A DNA stretch of 64,000 bases from Desulfovibrionaceae bacterium (lineage in GTDB: Bacteria > Desulfobacterota > Desulfovibrionia > Desulfovibrionales > Desulfovibrionaceae). A program made the translations under genes and the position numbers. Positions 53,982 to 64,000 of the stretch are shown here, one piece after another. The first letter of the stretch is position 1; each line of letters opens with the position of its first letter. The DNA is taken from positions 1-64,000 of the forward strand of contig WRHY01000005.1 in the NCBI GenBank assembly GCA_009783025.1, written 5' to 3'. Under the pieces are notes generated by a model that was given only the letters and a program-made list of their open reading frames with translations, was not told where the DNA came from and made no database searches.

Positions 53982-54731
53982 CTATTCTTGATATTTGGAA
54001 AGTATTTTTTCCATTTCTTCGCCTTCCTCTTTTTCCAAAAGAGCATAGACAAGGTGATGCACGCCGGTGAAGGGATTTTTGTCAATGGCTTCATGCGACC
54101 ATAGGGATATGCCTTTTCCGAGCCGGGAGGCATACTGCATGGCCTGGCAAAGCCTTGGCCTCAAGATGCCGAACATGGCGTCATCATTCTTTTCATATCT
54201 TTTGCGGATCAAGGGGAGTAGTTCCTCTTGATAGGCGCTGCGGGACATGCCGGTATCGATGTATTTGTAGTGCAGTATAAACCACAGCTCAAAAGCCTCG
54301 TTGGTAAAGGCTATGTTAATACCGGCATCCCTTGCTTTATCAAAGGCCGTATGGAGCTTGTCTTTGTCAAAACTGTCGCGGTCAAAAATCGCCCAGACTT
54401 CGTCAAACTCTTCGGTTTTATATTGGATTGCGGTTTCCACAACAGAGAGAGGTGTCCCTTTCCCTTTAAGGACTTCAAGGGCTATGGGGTTTCTGCATAT
54501 ACGTTTGAAGGATTCAAAATACAGTGGTTCGGTCTTCTCTCCCTCGCATACCAGAAGAAATTTTTTCCTTGGCGGCATGAAGCCCGTCCCGCGTCCTAAA
54601 ACACCACGCGCCCAAGGGTCAGTGTCGGCATCAACCTTCAGGCGGCGTGAGGTACTGGCGAGGCTTTCTTCCCGCGCCTTTTGTTTGCCGCGCTTCTTTA
54701 CTGCCGAGGGCTTTCTGGATTCAGTCACCAT
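53982..54731 (-). CDS. RloB-like nuclease-type protein (AbiLii)
   Basis: 249 residues. A basic N-terminus (PSAVKKRGKQKAREE), then FLLVCEGEKTEPLYFESFKR with the Toprim-like Glu of RloB proteins, VWAIFDRDSFDKDKL (acidic DxD) and NEAFELWFILHYKY. RloB is the partner of an AAA ATPase and probably the effector that cuts nucleic acid. It starts six bases after the stop of the ATPase gene. It ends some 80 bases from tRNA-Gly. Together they match the AbiL phage-defence pair. Confidence 0.85.
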   Translation of the reverse strand: MVTESRKPSAVKKRGKQKAREESLASTSRRLKVDADTDPWARGVLGRGTGFMPPRKKFLLVCEGEKTEPLYFESFKRICRNPIALEVLKGKGTPLSVVETAIQYKTEEFDEVWAIFDRDSFDKDKLHTAFDKARDAGINIAFTNEAFELWFILHYKYIDTGMSRSAYQEELLPLIRKRYEKNDDAMFGILRPRLCQAMQYASRLGKGISLWSHEAIDKNPFTGVHHLVYALLEKEEGEEMEKILSKYQE

Positions 54732-54737
54732 AGGAAA

Positions 54738-56078
54738 CTATTCCCGCGCTTTTCTGTCAATCAATGCGGATATTTTGTCGCTGCATGTTTTTAGGTGTTC
54801 ATGTTGAATTGCCGGTATGCCTCCAAATCTTCCTTCCATGTATTGTTTGGCGAGGTTGCCGTCACTTCTTGCGTTAAAGTCGGATGCGCTGAAGATGCCT
54901 GACTCGCCATAATTGTTTTTTTCAACAATCCATAACGCATCTCTTCGTATTTTTTTTTGGTCAAACATAAAGGGACAATGTGAGGTAAAAAGGAGTTGCG
55001 CCGAGCTTTTTTTCGTATTGATGAACAGTTTGATGATACCTTCGACAAGCAATGGATGGAGCGAGGCGTCAAGTTCATCTATGACGATGACGCTGTTGCT
55101 TTTCAGTGCGGAAATGATGTTGGCGATTATTCCGATAAAAGCAATGGTCCCTCGTGATTCTTCATGAGCGCTGAGGGTGAATTTTCTCGAGTCGGCTGCA
55201 CTGCTATCAAAAATATCATGTTGAAAAAGAATCTGGTATGCAAATTTTTCTTTCACCGGTTCAATAATTTCTTCAACGAGATCTAACATTCTTTTCATTT
55301 TTTCAGGGAGGCTGTTTCGGTCCAGCTTAAACTCTCCGAGATCTTCTTTTATGATGCCGCTCAATCCTGTATCGGCAAACTCAAGAATGCTGGAAACAAG
55401 GAAAAAATCTTCTCCATCTATAAGAAATCTAATATCATTAATATCAAAATCATATCCTTTGCGGAAATGCATATTCTGGAAAAATGAAATCAGATCTGCA
55501 TAGTTTCCAACTTTTAATTCCGCCAAAACGGTCAAGAGTAGGTTGAAGTCAGTGAGATGTTTTTCATAGTCCTTTAGATCGCCTTCACATTCAATAATTT
55601 TATTGCCGATGCGGGAAAAGAGAGTCTGTTCTTCTTTTTTTACATTGGATTTAACATACAACCATTCCCGGGTGAATACTTTTTCCGTATGGCTGAATCC
55701 GTAGCGGTAGATGCTATCGTTACTGGTAAAGACAACCTGGAGCGTTGTTGGAGTAGCGGGGGTGTTATGCGGGACAAGTTTGAAGGGGGTGTAGTGCAAT
55801 GATTTTTCGGGTTTCAGCGTGTGTTCGGACTCCGGTAAGCGCAGGCCGGAATGCGTAACAAAGCCTTTCATACGGTAAAGCGCCTCTAAAAAATTGCTTT
55901 TGCCGGATGCGTTCGCTCCAAAGAGTGCGGCGATCCTGTTGCCGGATAAATTCGGTTTTTTCGATTTTCCCCAAGGTATTGCGTGCTCGGGGAGCTCTCG
56001 CTCAGAGGAGGATATCATGCTCAATGTATTGATTTTTTTAAACGAAGTGAAGTTTTCAACAGAAAACTCTAATAGCAT
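54738..56078 (-). CDS. RloA-like AAA15 ATPase (AbiLi)
   Basis: 446 residues. N-terminal MLLEFSVENFTSFKK, Walker A AALFGANASGKSNFLEAL, signature-like LSAHEESRGTIAFIGIIANI and Walker B VIVIDELDASLHPLLVEGIIKLF with LLFTSHCPFM after it. This is the OLD/RecN-like ABC ATPase architecture of anti-phage systems (AAA15). It is thought to sense infection and activate RloB. ATG 56078 is preceded by GGAG. GC is lower than in the flanking his genes, which supports acquisition next to the tRNA. Confidence 0.88.
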   Translation of the reverse strand: MLLEFSVENFTSFKKINTLSMISSSERELPEHAIPWGKSKKPNLSGNRIAALFGANASGKSNFLEALYRMKGFVTHSGLRLPESEHTLKPEKSLHYTPFKLVPHNTPATPTTLQVVFTSNDSIYRYGFSHTEKVFTREWLYVKSNVKKEEQTLFSRIGNKIIECEGDLKDYEKHLTDFNLLLTVLAELKVGNYADLISFFQNMHFRKGYDFDINDIRFLIDGEDFFLVSSILEFADTGLSGIIKEDLGEFKLDRNSLPEKMKRMLDLVEEIIEPVKEKFAYQILFQHDIFDSSAADSRKFTLSAHEESRGTIAFIGIIANIISALKSNSVIVIDELDASLHPLLVEGIIKLFINTKKSSAQLLFTSHCPFMFDQKKIRRDALWIVEKNNYGESGIFSASDFNARSDGNLAKQYMEGRFGGIPAIQHEHLKTCSDKISALIDRKARE

Positions 56079-56157
56079 GGCTCGCTCCAAAATTTCTATT
56101 TTTTAGAAGTATACCTTTAAAGCGCTGTAAAGTAAATTGGCCGGGAGTGAAAAACTG

Positions 56158-56218
56158 AACCGCTCTGCAAGGATTTATTCGTAAATCCTTGCAGAGCGGT
56201 TCGCGTAGGCGGTTTGCT
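56158..56218. repeat. Hairpin repeat, family C copy 2
   Basis: Perfect 20-bp stem, 56158-56177 (aaccgctctgcaaggattta) with 56182-56201, closed by a TTCG tetraloop. It is followed by gcgtaggcgg-tttgct, as in the longer copy at 16245-16500. It lies between the AbiL-like operon start and the hisA stop and may terminate the hisA transcript; no T run is present. Confidence 0.75.
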
Positions 56219-56222
56219 ACCC

Positions 56223-56957
56223 CTACCCCTGCGCCTTCACCCAGGCCACGGCCTCCTTGAAGTCCAGCGTGCCTTCATAGACGGCTCGTCCGGTAATGAC
56301 GCCTTCCAGGTTGCTCTCTTTACTGAGGGGATAGAGGGCCTTGATGTCGTCGAGTGTGGCCACGCCCCCGGCCGCGATAACGGGCATGGGGCTTTCCTCG
56401 GTCAGGGTTCGCAGCAGTTCCAGGTTCACGCCGCTTTGCATGCCGTCCCGGTCAATGTCGGTATGGATGACGAACGCGGTGCCCTGGGCATAGAGGTGAG
56501 GCAGCACCTGCTCCAGGGTCAGGCCGGAATCGTCCACCCAGCCCCTGGTTTTGAGGCTGCCGCCTTCGGTATCCAGGGAAACGCCGATTCTGCCGGGCAG
56601 GTTGGTACAGATCTCCTCGTAGGCGTGCGGGTCCTCAAGGGCCAGAGTACCGATGATCAGGCGGGTCACGCCCGCGTCGCAGTAGGCTGTGGCCGTTTCC
56701 AGATCCCGGATGCCGCCGCCCATCTGTACCGGGATGGAAAGGGCGGCGCACAGGCGGGTAATGAGCGGCAGGTTGACCGGCTTGCCGGCAAAAGCGCCGT
56801 CCAGGTCCACCAGGTGCAGCCATTCGGCGCCTTGTTCCTGCCAGTGCAGCGCGGCCCGGATCGGGTCGTCTTCAAACACGGTTTCCTGATCCGCCCGGCC
56901 CTTTTTCAAACGGACGCAACGGCCGCCCTTGATATCGACAGCGGGAAAGATAATCAC
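56223..56957 (-). CDS. hisA: HisA: phosphoribosylformimino-AICAR-phosphate isomerase
   Basis: 244 residues, a TIM barrel of normal length. [19 protein letters not shown] with the catalytic Asp8, [20 protein letters not shown], and the second catalytic Asp in [12 protein letters not shown], with VIAAGGVA and [10 protein letters not shown] near the C-terminus. It catalyses the Amadori isomerisation of histidine biosynthesis. Its start overlaps the stop of the lipoprotein gene by four bases. Confidence 0.96.
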   Translation of the reverse strand: MIIFPAVDIKGGRCVRLKKGRADQETVFEDDPIRAALHWQEQGAEWLHLVDLDGAFAGKPVNLPLITRLCAALSIPVQMGGGIRDLETATAYCDAGVTRLIIGTLALEDPHAYEEICTNLPGRIGVSLDTEGGSLKTRGWVDDSGLTLEQVLPHLYAQGTAFVIHTDIDRDGMQSGVNLELLRTLTEESPMPVIAAGGVATLDDIKALYPLSKESNLEGVITGRAVYEGTLDFKEAVAWVKAQG

Positions 56958-57619
56958 AGTCTGAGTTCCCGCACGGCTTTTTCCATGCCTTCTCTGGCCA
57001 GGTCATGCGCGGTGATCCACCTGCCGCCGCGCCTGAAGAACTTGCCCGCCTCAAGCAGGTTGCTGGTCAGGGCGGACTGGGTTTCATCAAAGCGGGAGCG
57101 GGAAATAAGGCTCTCGCTCCGCACATCGAGCACAAAAATATCCATGACCACTCCGGCCGGTTCGAGCGCGCCCATGGGGCCGCCGATGCGTTCCCGGTAT
57201 TCAAACAGGAACGGGACCACCAGAAGGTCCACACCCATGCAGCGGCCGATGGAGGACCAGGTGCGCAGGGCGGCCTGGTTGTTGCTGCGTCCGTCCTGGA
57301 CCGCGACCTTTTTGCTGCAATGCAGGGCGCTGTCTCTGGAGTGGAAGGAGTTTTTGGAGTCCGTTGCCAGCACCTCGGCCAGCAGGATGTCCAATTCGGA
57401 CAGCACCTTTTCGTCAATGTGCGGGAGGTTTTCAACCACGTACCCGGCCAGCATGTCGGACGGCTCGGCGGGCTGGCTGAAATAGGCAACGCCCAGTTTC
57501 AGATTGCCCACGGGCAGCGGAGCCTGGCGGGGCTTGGCGCAGCCCGCGAGGGCCAGGGCGCAGACGAGCGACAGGCAGAGGGCCAAAACAAGGCGGCGGG
57601 AAAGGGAAAAAATAGGCAT
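56954..57619 (-). CDS. Lipoprotein of unknown function within the his cluster
   Basis: 221 residues. Signal with lipobox: [10 protein letters not shown], mature N-terminus Cys26. The rest includes [100 protein letters not shown], a pattern seen in lipoproteins resembling the GNA1162/penicillin-binding-activator type, but I cannot assign it. Overlaps both hisA and hisB by a base or four, so it is part of the same mRNA. Confidence 0.7.
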   Translation of the reverse strand: MPIFSLSRRLVLALCLSLVCALALAGCAKPRQAPLPVGNLKLGVAYFSQPAEPSDMLAGYVVENLPHIDEKVLSELDILLAEVLATDSKNSFHSRDSALHCSKKVAVQDGRSNNQAALRTWSSIGRCMGVDLLVVPFLFEYRERIGGPMGALEPAGVVMDIFVLDVRSESLISRSRFDETQSALTSNLLEAGKFFRRGGRWITAHDLAREGMEKAVRELRL

Positions 57620-58218
57620 CAGTCAAGACTCCCTTTGGTACTGAGTATAGTGTCTCGGCTCCGCGTCACGGCGGCGCGCAGGGCAAGGCCGAGCCCCTTG
57701 AAGGCGGACTCCAGCAAGTGATGTCCGTTCGCGCCGTATTCCAGGGTCAGGTGCAGGTTCATTTTTGCCCCGCCTGCCAGGGACTTGAAACACTCGCGCC
57801 AGAGGTCGTTTTCTTCTCCGGCAATGACCGGCGGCAAAAGCTCCTGGCCGCGAAACACGAGAAAGGAGCGGCCCGAGAGGTCAATGCAGACATCCGCGAG
57901 GGCCTCGTCCATGGGCACGCGCCCTGTGCCGGTGCGGGCAATGCCTTTGCGGTCGCCGAGCGCCCGGTCCAGGGCCTGGCCGAAACACAGGGCCACATCC
58001 TCCACCGTGTGGTGCGCGTCAACGTGCAGATCGCCCCGGCAGACAAGGCGGCAGTCAAAACCGGCCCAGAAGTTCAGCAGCGTGAACATGTGATCAGCCA
58101 TGCCGAAACCTGTTTCTATGCTAACATCGCCCGTGCCATCAAGGCAAAGCATAAGTTCAATGGCGGTTTCTTTTGTTTCCCGCTGTATGGTCGCCCGGCG
58201 CGGTTCGTGTGTGTTCAT
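57619..58218 (-). CDS. hisB: Imidazoleglycerol-phosphate dehydratase HisB
   Basis: 199 residues, single-function HisB length. [41 protein letters not shown] (metal-binding His and Glu), [19 protein letters not shown] and [21 protein letters not shown], the second metal site. It dehydrates imidazoleglycerol phosphate. Overlaps the tatC stop by four bases and the lipoprotein start by one. Confidence 0.96.
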   Translation of the reverse strand: MNTHEPRRATIQRETKETAIELMLCLDGTGDVSIETGFGMADHMFTLLNFWAGFDCRLVCRGDLHVDAHHTVEDVALCFGQALDRALGDRKGIARTGTGRVPMDEALADVCIDLSGRSFLVFRGQELLPPVIAGEENDLWRECFKSLAGGAKMNLHLTLEYGANGHHLLESAFKGLGLALRAAVTRSRDTILSTKGSLD

Positions 58219-59501
58219 CCCGTTCTCCTTACGGCTGCCGTGTCTTCTTCGTCTTCTTCATCCTCGTCTTCGGATGCGGGTTCTTCTTTCTTCTTTTTGC
58301 CGAAGGTCGCGGCTATGATGATGCTGATTTCGTACAACACCAGCAGGGGGGCGGCCATGAGCAACTGGGATATGACATCCGGCGGGGTTAACAGAGCCCC
58401 GACAATGACGGACAAGAGCACGGCGTAGCGCCTGAAGGCGCGCAGTTTTTCCGCCGTGATCAGGCCCAGGCGGGCCAGGAAAAAGACGAACAGGGGGAGT
58501 TCAAACACCAGGCCAAAGGCCAGCAGAAGCTGGAGCACAAAGGTCAGGCTCTCGTTGAGCTTGGGCATGGCCTGGACAACGCCCTGGTTGTAACTCATGA
58601 AAAAAGTGAAGATGAAATCAAAGACCACATAGTAACAGAAGGCGGCGCCGGAGATAAAAAACAGGGCGGAAAAAAAGGCCACCGGAAGGATGTATACTTT
58701 TTCTTCCTTATACAGCCCCGGTGCGATAAAGGCCCAGATCTGATAAAAAACCAGAGGACTGGTGAGGAAAATCCCGGCGACAAAGGCGATTTTCATGTAG
58801 GTGAAAAAGGCCTCGGGCGGGCTGGTGAAAATGAGTTTGCTGCCCTCGGGCATCACCTGCACCAGAGGCTCAAAAAGAAAAGGAAAGATGTGGGTTTCCG
58901 CAAAGGGCCAGCAGATCAGGAACCCGGCCACGATAATAATAAAGGAGCGCATCAGGCGCTTGCGCAGTTCGTTCAGATGATCGCGCAGGGTCATGGGGCG
59001 GTCGCCGGAATCTTCCTCGCCCTCCTCTTCTTCTTCGTCCTCGTCATCATCATCATCGTCTTCGTCTTCGTCCTCGCCCTCGTGATCCGTATGATCGGAA
59101 TCGTCGTCTTCGCCCGCGTCGTCATAATCGCTTGAAGCCGCTCCCGTTTCGTCCGCGTCGGCAAAAGGTGCGCTTGGCGGGCACATGACCAGGCCGTGGC
59201 CTTCGTCGTCCGTGTCCTGCTCGCCCTCAAGGGGATCCCGGCAGTCATCATCAACCCCGAGGGCATCAACGTTGCGCGCGGCCGCGGCCCTGGCCGCCGG
59301 GTCCAGCTTCGGCTCCTGGATCAGGCGCTGGTAGGCCTGACCCACCTCGCGGGAGGCGGCAAGCGGGTCTTCCTTGGCCGGGCCGAGGCGGGATTCAATC
59401 TCGGGATGCAGATCAAAGTCGGTATAGCTGTGATCATCCTCCTGTTCCAGAGGAGAGCGCTCATCTTCGGGGAAGTAGAGGGGATCCTTGGGGTCGGTCA
59501 T
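58215..59501 (-). CDS. tatC: TatC translocase subunit with a long acidic N-terminal extension
   Basis: 428 residues; ordinary TatC is about 250. The core begins at about 168, [22 protein letters not shown], with six helices, [21 protein letters not shown], the conserved FEL segment ([14 protein letters not shown]) and [20 protein letters not shown]. The first 165 residues are hydrophilic and extremely acidic, including an almost pure Asp/Glu stretch at about 140-165, and the C-terminus after the last helix is acidic too. TatC binds twin-arginine signals with TatB. The tatB gene is just upstream and overlaps by four bases. Confidence 0.92.
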   Translation of the reverse strand: MTDPKDPLYFPEDERSPLEQEDDHSYTDFDLHPEIESRLGPAKEDPLAASREVGQAYQRLIQEPKLDPAARAAAARNVDALGVDDDCRDPLEGEQDTDDEGHGLVMCPPSAPFADADETGAASSDYDDAGEDDDSDHTDHEGEDEDEDDDDDDEDEEEEEGEEDSGDRPMTLRDHLNELRKRLMRSFIIIVAGFLICWPFAETHIFPFLFEPLVQVMPEGSKLIFTSPPEAFFTYMKIAFVAGIFLTSPLVFYQIWAFIAPGLYKEEKVYILPVAFFSALFFISGAAFCYYVVFDFIFTFFMSYNQGVVQAMPKLNESLTFVLQLLLAFGLVFELPLFVFFLARLGLITAEKLRAFRRYAVLLSVIVGALLTPPDVISQLLMAAPLLVLYEISIIIAATFGKKKKEEPASEDEDEEDEEDTAAVRRTG

Positions 59502-59866
59502 GTCCGGTCTCCGTGAGCGTCGGCAGGCAGGTCTTGCGCAACAGCGGGCGCTTCGGCTGCTTCCGCCGGGGCCGCATCAACAGCGGTATCCGCAACGTCC
59601 GGCGTCTCTTGCCCGGCCGTTTCCGGCTCGGGCCGGGGCGCGGCCTTTTTCTTCTTTTTCTTTTTGCTTGTTTCGGCCTGCTTCTGTTCCCACTCTTCCT
59701 TGTTCGCTTCCAGGTTGATGGTGCGTTGGAAGTCCGTGCTCACGCGCCGCACGTCGGACATGACTTTGGTCATGGTGCGCATGATCTTGGGCAGTTGCTC
59801 GGGGCCGAGCACGACGACGCCTACCAGAAGAATGACGATGAGTTCAGTGGGGCCGATGCCGAACAT
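59498..59866 (-). CDS. tatB: TatB-type translocase subunit
   Basis: 122 residues. FGIGPTELIVILLVGVVVLGPEQLPKIMRTMTKVM, the membrane helix, the Pro-Glu hinge and the start of the amphipathic helix, is typical of TatB. The C-terminal half is Lys-rich (a run of seven or eight Lys) and then Ala/Pro/Glu-rich, probably disordered. The basic run could pair with the acidic extension of TatC. It follows guaA by eight bases. Confidence 0.9.
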   Translation of the reverse strand: MFGIGPTELIVILLVGVVVLGPEQLPKIMRTMTKVMSDVRRVSTDFQRTINLEANKEEWEQKQAETSKKKKKKKAAPRPEPETAGQETPDVADTAVDAAPAEAAEAPAVAQDLPADAHGDRT

Positions 59867-59874
59867 AGTTCACC

Positions 59875-61419
<1,545 letters not shown>

Positions 61420-61426
61420 AATGCCG

Positions 61427-62887
61427 CTACCCTTGATCCACCTGGTAGTTGGGCGCTTCCTTGGTGATGATCACGTCATGCACGTGGCTTTCACGCAGGC
61501 CCGCCGAGGAGATTTCCATAAGCTGCGCCTTGTCGCGCAGCTCCCGCAGGTCGGCAGCGCCCACATAGCCCATGCCGGAGCGCAGGCCGCCCACCAGTTG
61601 GTACAGGTTGTCACTAACCGGGCCCTTGTAAGGAACGCGGCCGACAATGCCTTCGGGCACCAGTTTTTTGGACTTTTCCTGAAAATAGCGATCCGAACTG
61701 CCGTCCTTCATGGCGTCAATGGACCCCATGCCGCGATAAATTTTGTAGCGGCGGCCCTGGTACAGAATGGTTTCGCCGGGACTTTCCTCGGAACCGGCGA
61801 ACAGTCCGCCGATCATCACGCTGTTCGCGCCCACGGCCAGGGCTTTGACAATATCGCCGGAGTACTTGATGCCGCCGTCGGCAATGACGCAACGGTCCAG
61901 TTGATGGGCTGCCCTGACCGCTTCCTGCACGGCGGTGATCTGGGGCACGCCGACCCCGGCCACGATGCGGGTGGTGCAGATGGAACCGGGGCCGATGCCG
62001 ACCTTTACCGCGTCCGCGCCCGCCTCCAGGATGGCTTTGGCCCCCTCAAAGGTGCCGATGTTGCCGGCAATAAGCTGGCAAAGAGGCCAGGCCGCGCGCA
62101 CGGCCCGAATGGCCGCCAGCACGTTGGCCGAATGTCCGTGCGCGGAATCGAGCACCAGAAAGTCGGCTTCAGCCGCCAGCAGGGCCTCGGCCCTGGGCAG
62201 GCAGTCCGCGCCCACGCCAATGGCGCCGCCCACGCGCAGACGGCCTTTGTCGTCCTTGCAGGAGTTGGGGTATTTTTTGATTTTTTCCACGTCCTTCATG
62301 GTGATCAGGCCGCGCAACTGTCTGTTTTCGTCCACCACCAGAAGCTTTTCAATCCTGTTCTTGTGCAGGTGATCCTTGGCCTCTTCCAGGGTGGTGCCCA
62401 CGGGAACAGTGATCAGATTGCGCTTGGTCATGCGGTCTTTGACCAGGGTTTCCCCGGGGTCTTTGACAAAGCGCACGTCCCGGTTGGTCAGGATGCCGGC
62501 AAGGCGGGTTCCGCGCACCACGGGCAGGCCGGACACGCGGTACTTGCTCATCAGGTCCAGGGCCTTGGCAACAGTGTCGTTGGGACTGACTGTTACCGGG
62601 TCGGTAATCATACCGCTTTCGGACTTCTTCACCTTTTCGACTTCATGCCGCTGCAATTCAATGGGAATGTTCTTATGCACCACGCCCACGCCGCCGTGCC
62701 GGGCCATGGAAATGGCCATGTCAGCTTCGGTAACCGTGTCCATGGCGGCGGACAGCAGGGGAATATTCAAACGGATGCCGGGGGTGAGGAAGGAAGAAAC
62801 ATCAACCAGATCCGGCGTTGTTTCCGAAAACCCCGGAAGGAGCAGGACATCATCAAAGGTCAGTCCTTTGCCCACAAAATGACTCAT
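61427..62887 (-). CDS. guaB: IMP dehydrogenase
   Basis: 486 residues. [14 protein letters not shown] at the start, a CBS pair at about 95-205, active-site loop [18 protein letters not shown] with the catalytic Cys, and the flap [12 protein letters not shown] then [16 protein letters not shown] (RVPY-type Arg-Tyr). It oxidises IMP to XMP for guanine nucleotides. It is the first gene of the minus-strand guaBA-tatBC-hisB-lipoprotein-hisA unit, where all gaps are eight bases or fewer. Confidence 0.97.
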   Translation of the reverse strand: MSHFVGKGLTFDDVLLLPGFSETTPDLVDVSSFLTPGIRLNIPLLSAAMDTVTEADMAISMARHGGVGVVHKNIPIELQRHEVEKVKKSESGMITDPVTVSPNDTVAKALDLMSKYRVSGLPVVRGTRLAGILTNRDVRFVKDPGETLVKDRMTKRNLITVPVGTTLEEAKDHLHKNRIEKLLVVDENRQLRGLITMKDVEKIKKYPNSCKDDKGRLRVGGAIGVGADCLPRAEALLAAEADFLVLDSAHGHSANVLAAIRAVRAAWPLCQLIAGNIGTFEGAKAILEAGADAVKVGIGPGSICTTRIVAGVGVPQITAVQEAVRAAHQLDRCVIADGGIKYSGDIVKALAVGANSVMIGGLFAGSEESPGETILYQGRRYKIYRGMGSIDAMKDGSSDRYFQEKSKKLVPEGIVGRVPYKGPVSDNLYQLVGGLRSGMGYVGAADLRELRDKAQLMEISSAGLRESHVHDVIITKEAPNYQVDQG

Positions 62888-62989
62888 AAAACAGCCTCGT
62901 TCATGACTGGCGCATATACAACCCGGTAGAGGCCCGGCGTCTGGGTGGCCTCACGGTAGCCGTGGCTAGGGGCTAGCCCCTAATCCTTT

Positions 62990-63019
62990 TTTATAATGAG
63001 AAGAACGGAGAACTGTCAA
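62990..63019 (-). promoter_or_regulatory. Promoter for guaBA and downstream genes
   Basis: On the minus strand TTGACA (63019-63014) and TATAAA (62995-62990), spacer 18 bases. The leader to the ATG at 62887 is about 100 bases and has an aggggctagcccct hairpin close to its 5' end (about 62968-62981), possibly regulatory. Confidence 0.6.
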
Positions 63020-63107
63020 GGGAGGAATATTTTATAGGACTACTATCATACTATTTTTATTCATTGATTTAAGAAAATCAATGTCTGTCCTGTTCCCCCA
63101 CACCCCC

Positions 63108-63136
63108 TTGCCTTTATTTTTCTCCTGTGCTAATAT
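63108..63136 (+). promoter_or_regulatory. Promoter of the RHS/YD-repeat gene
   Basis: TTGCCT at 63108-63113, 17-base spacer, TAATAT at 63131-63136, with a leader of about 140 bases. The leader is C-rich and G-poor; it has one gcctcggcgtggaggccga-type hairpin near 63214. Between this and the gua promoter (63020-63107) I see only AT-rich DNA. Confidence 0.5.
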
Positions 63137-63279
63137 ATATAAACATATAGCTTCCCTCCCCAGTCTTACCTGTTCCCGCTTCCCCCAACATACCCCCAAC
63201 TCGGCCTCCACGCCGAGGCCGCTTCGTTCTGTCTGTCAACAGCCACAACATCAACACACCAAACAAGGAGAAAAGCTCT

Positions 63280-64000
63280 ATGCAACAACACACGCCACAG
63301 TCCCACCAACAATTCTCACCCCGCCAAAGTCTGCTCGGTTCACCACTCGAATCCAAGCCCAAGCTCTCAACCTCACCCCCCGCAGACGCCACCCTCACCC
63401 GCAACGGCCTCACCATAGAATGCTTCTATAACCAAAACGGCAAGCTCCACAAAAAAATCGAACACTACGGCAACTCCTCCACCGAATTCACCTACGAGTT
63501 CGACACACGCGGCCACCTGCTCAAAGCCTTCCGAAACAAAAAACTGGTCGAAGAATACGCCTACAACGAACTCGGACAACGCATACGCACACAAGGCCAG
63601 TATCGTGACTGCGGCATGGGCAATCTGGAGTACGACAAGCAGGGCAAACTGATCAAAGCCGGTGACTACTCCTTCACCTACGATGCCCAAGGCGCTCTGG
63701 CCGAACGCCACATCCGGGGGAATACAACCAAATTCTCCTACGGCAACGATACCCTCTTGGACAAAGTGCGCCTCAGTTACGGCGGCCTCCAGTACGAGTA
63801 CGACCCGAAGCACCGCATCGTTCCGGCCAAACGCTTCAGGAACGAACATCTGGTCGCGGAGTATGTATGGCTCGATGCCCTGCGCCTCTCCAAGTACCTG
63901 GACCACGAGCATTGTCTGGAATATACCTTTCTCTACGATAAAAACGACGTTCTGGATCGCGTGCGCATTGTCCGCAAACCGTACAGGGAATTGAAGCCTC
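63280..64000 (+). CDS. RHS/YD-repeat protein, 5' part (runs off the window)
   Basis: The ATG at 63280 follows AAGGAG; the frame is open to the end of the window (240 codons). After a Gln/Ser/Pro-rich start of about 40 residues there are YD-type units: FYNQNGKLHKKIEHYGN, FTYEFDTRGHLLKAF, EYAYNELGQRI, LEYDKQGKLIKAG, FTYDAQGAL, FSYGNDTLLDKV, YEYDPKHRIV, FLYDKNDVLDRV. There is no signal peptide. RHS/YD proteins form a shell that often carries a variable C-terminal toxin; that part is outside the window. The 5' end shows the same C-rich strand bias as the large island gene at 30375. Confidence 0.85.
   Translation, partial: MQQHTPQSHQQFSPRQSLLGSPLESKPKLSTSPPADATLTRNGLTIECFYNQNGKLHKKIEHYGNSSTEFTYEFDTRGHLLKAFRNKKLVEEYAYNELGQRIRTQGQYRDCGMGNLEYDKQGKLIKAGDYSFTYDAQGALAERHIRGNTTKFSYGNDTLLDKVRLSYGGLQYEYDPKHRIVPAKRFRNEHLVAEYVWLDALRLSKYLDHEHCLEYTFLYDKNDVLDRVRIVRKPYRELKP

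Noticed and set aside
53902..54000. Attachment-site duplicate of the tRNA-Gly 3' end
   Set aside because: I looked for a repeat of the T-arm/acceptor sequence near the AbiL-like genes and did not find one.

Overview
The window looks like chromosomal DNA from a GC-rich, flagellated, anaerobic member of the Desulfovibrionaceae (Desulfovibrio-like). This is an inference from gene content: a heptahaem membrane cytochrome c, a fused FAD/iron-sulfur lactate-type dehydrogenase, a ferredoxin:thioredoxin reductase catalytic chain, a MqnP-like UbiA prenyltransferase, and a hisA / lipoprotein / hisB / tatC / tatB / guaA / guaB cluster. No rRNA, CRISPR array, transposase or integrase was seen. There is one tRNA, tRNA-Gly(GCC).

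Layout. 1-0.2 kb is G/C-tract and hairpin repeat DNA running into a DEDDy exonuclease-like gene that lacks a clear start. 0.8-6 kb holds an MFS transporter, a periplasmic cyclophilin and a fusion of an EndoQ-like PHP nuclease with a UvrD helicase. 6.2-7.1 kb is a glutaredoxin / ferredoxin:thioredoxin reductase / small lipoprotein operon. 7.4-15.3 kb carries mltG, ruvX, a 1208-residue FAD/Fe-S oxidoreductase, darP, a UbiA-family gene and a radical SAM gene on the minus strand. 15.5-19.4 kb holds HIT, IHF, a zinc-ribbon protein, a degenerate receiver/TPR protein and a TacAT toxin-antitoxin pair. 19.4-26.1 kb holds fluC/crcB, the multihaem cytochrome, a DUF695/RraB gene, rlmN, paaK-like and nrnA-like genes.

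26.2-30.7 kb is an accessory island. It has a 944-codon phage-virion/ejection-like gene with a GNAT-like tip, a partial duplicate of that tip, two small genes whose starts are overprinted on the two tip copies, and an AT-rich membrane protein gene on the opposite strand. 30.8-37.6 kb holds an AsmA-family gene and fliGHI. 37.6-43.4 kb holds two membrane transport-type proteins, a small secreted protein, an orphan HicB, and a methyltransferase plus YcaO-TPR pair. 43.6-53.7 kb is a surface-polysaccharide locus (glf, five glycosyltransferases, one intact and one truncated methyltransferase) with duplication scars. 53.8-56.1 kb is tRNA-Gly next to an AbiL-like (RloA/RloB) anti-phage pair. 56.2-62.9 kb is the his/tat/gua cluster. 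63.28 kb to the end is the 5' part of an RHS/YD-repeat gene running off the window.

The most striking unannotated feature is a set of dispersed palindromic elements of about 130-150 bp that sit at or on stop codons. Family A (four copies) has perfectly complementary outer arms within each copy, but different arm sequences between copies; the inner hairpins covary too. Family B (two copies plus a possible solo arm pair) begins with the TAG stop codon of the neighbouring gene. One A copy lies inside the reading frame of rlmN and encodes most of its C-terminal tail. With the 26-30 kb island, these are the best candidates for something undescribed.
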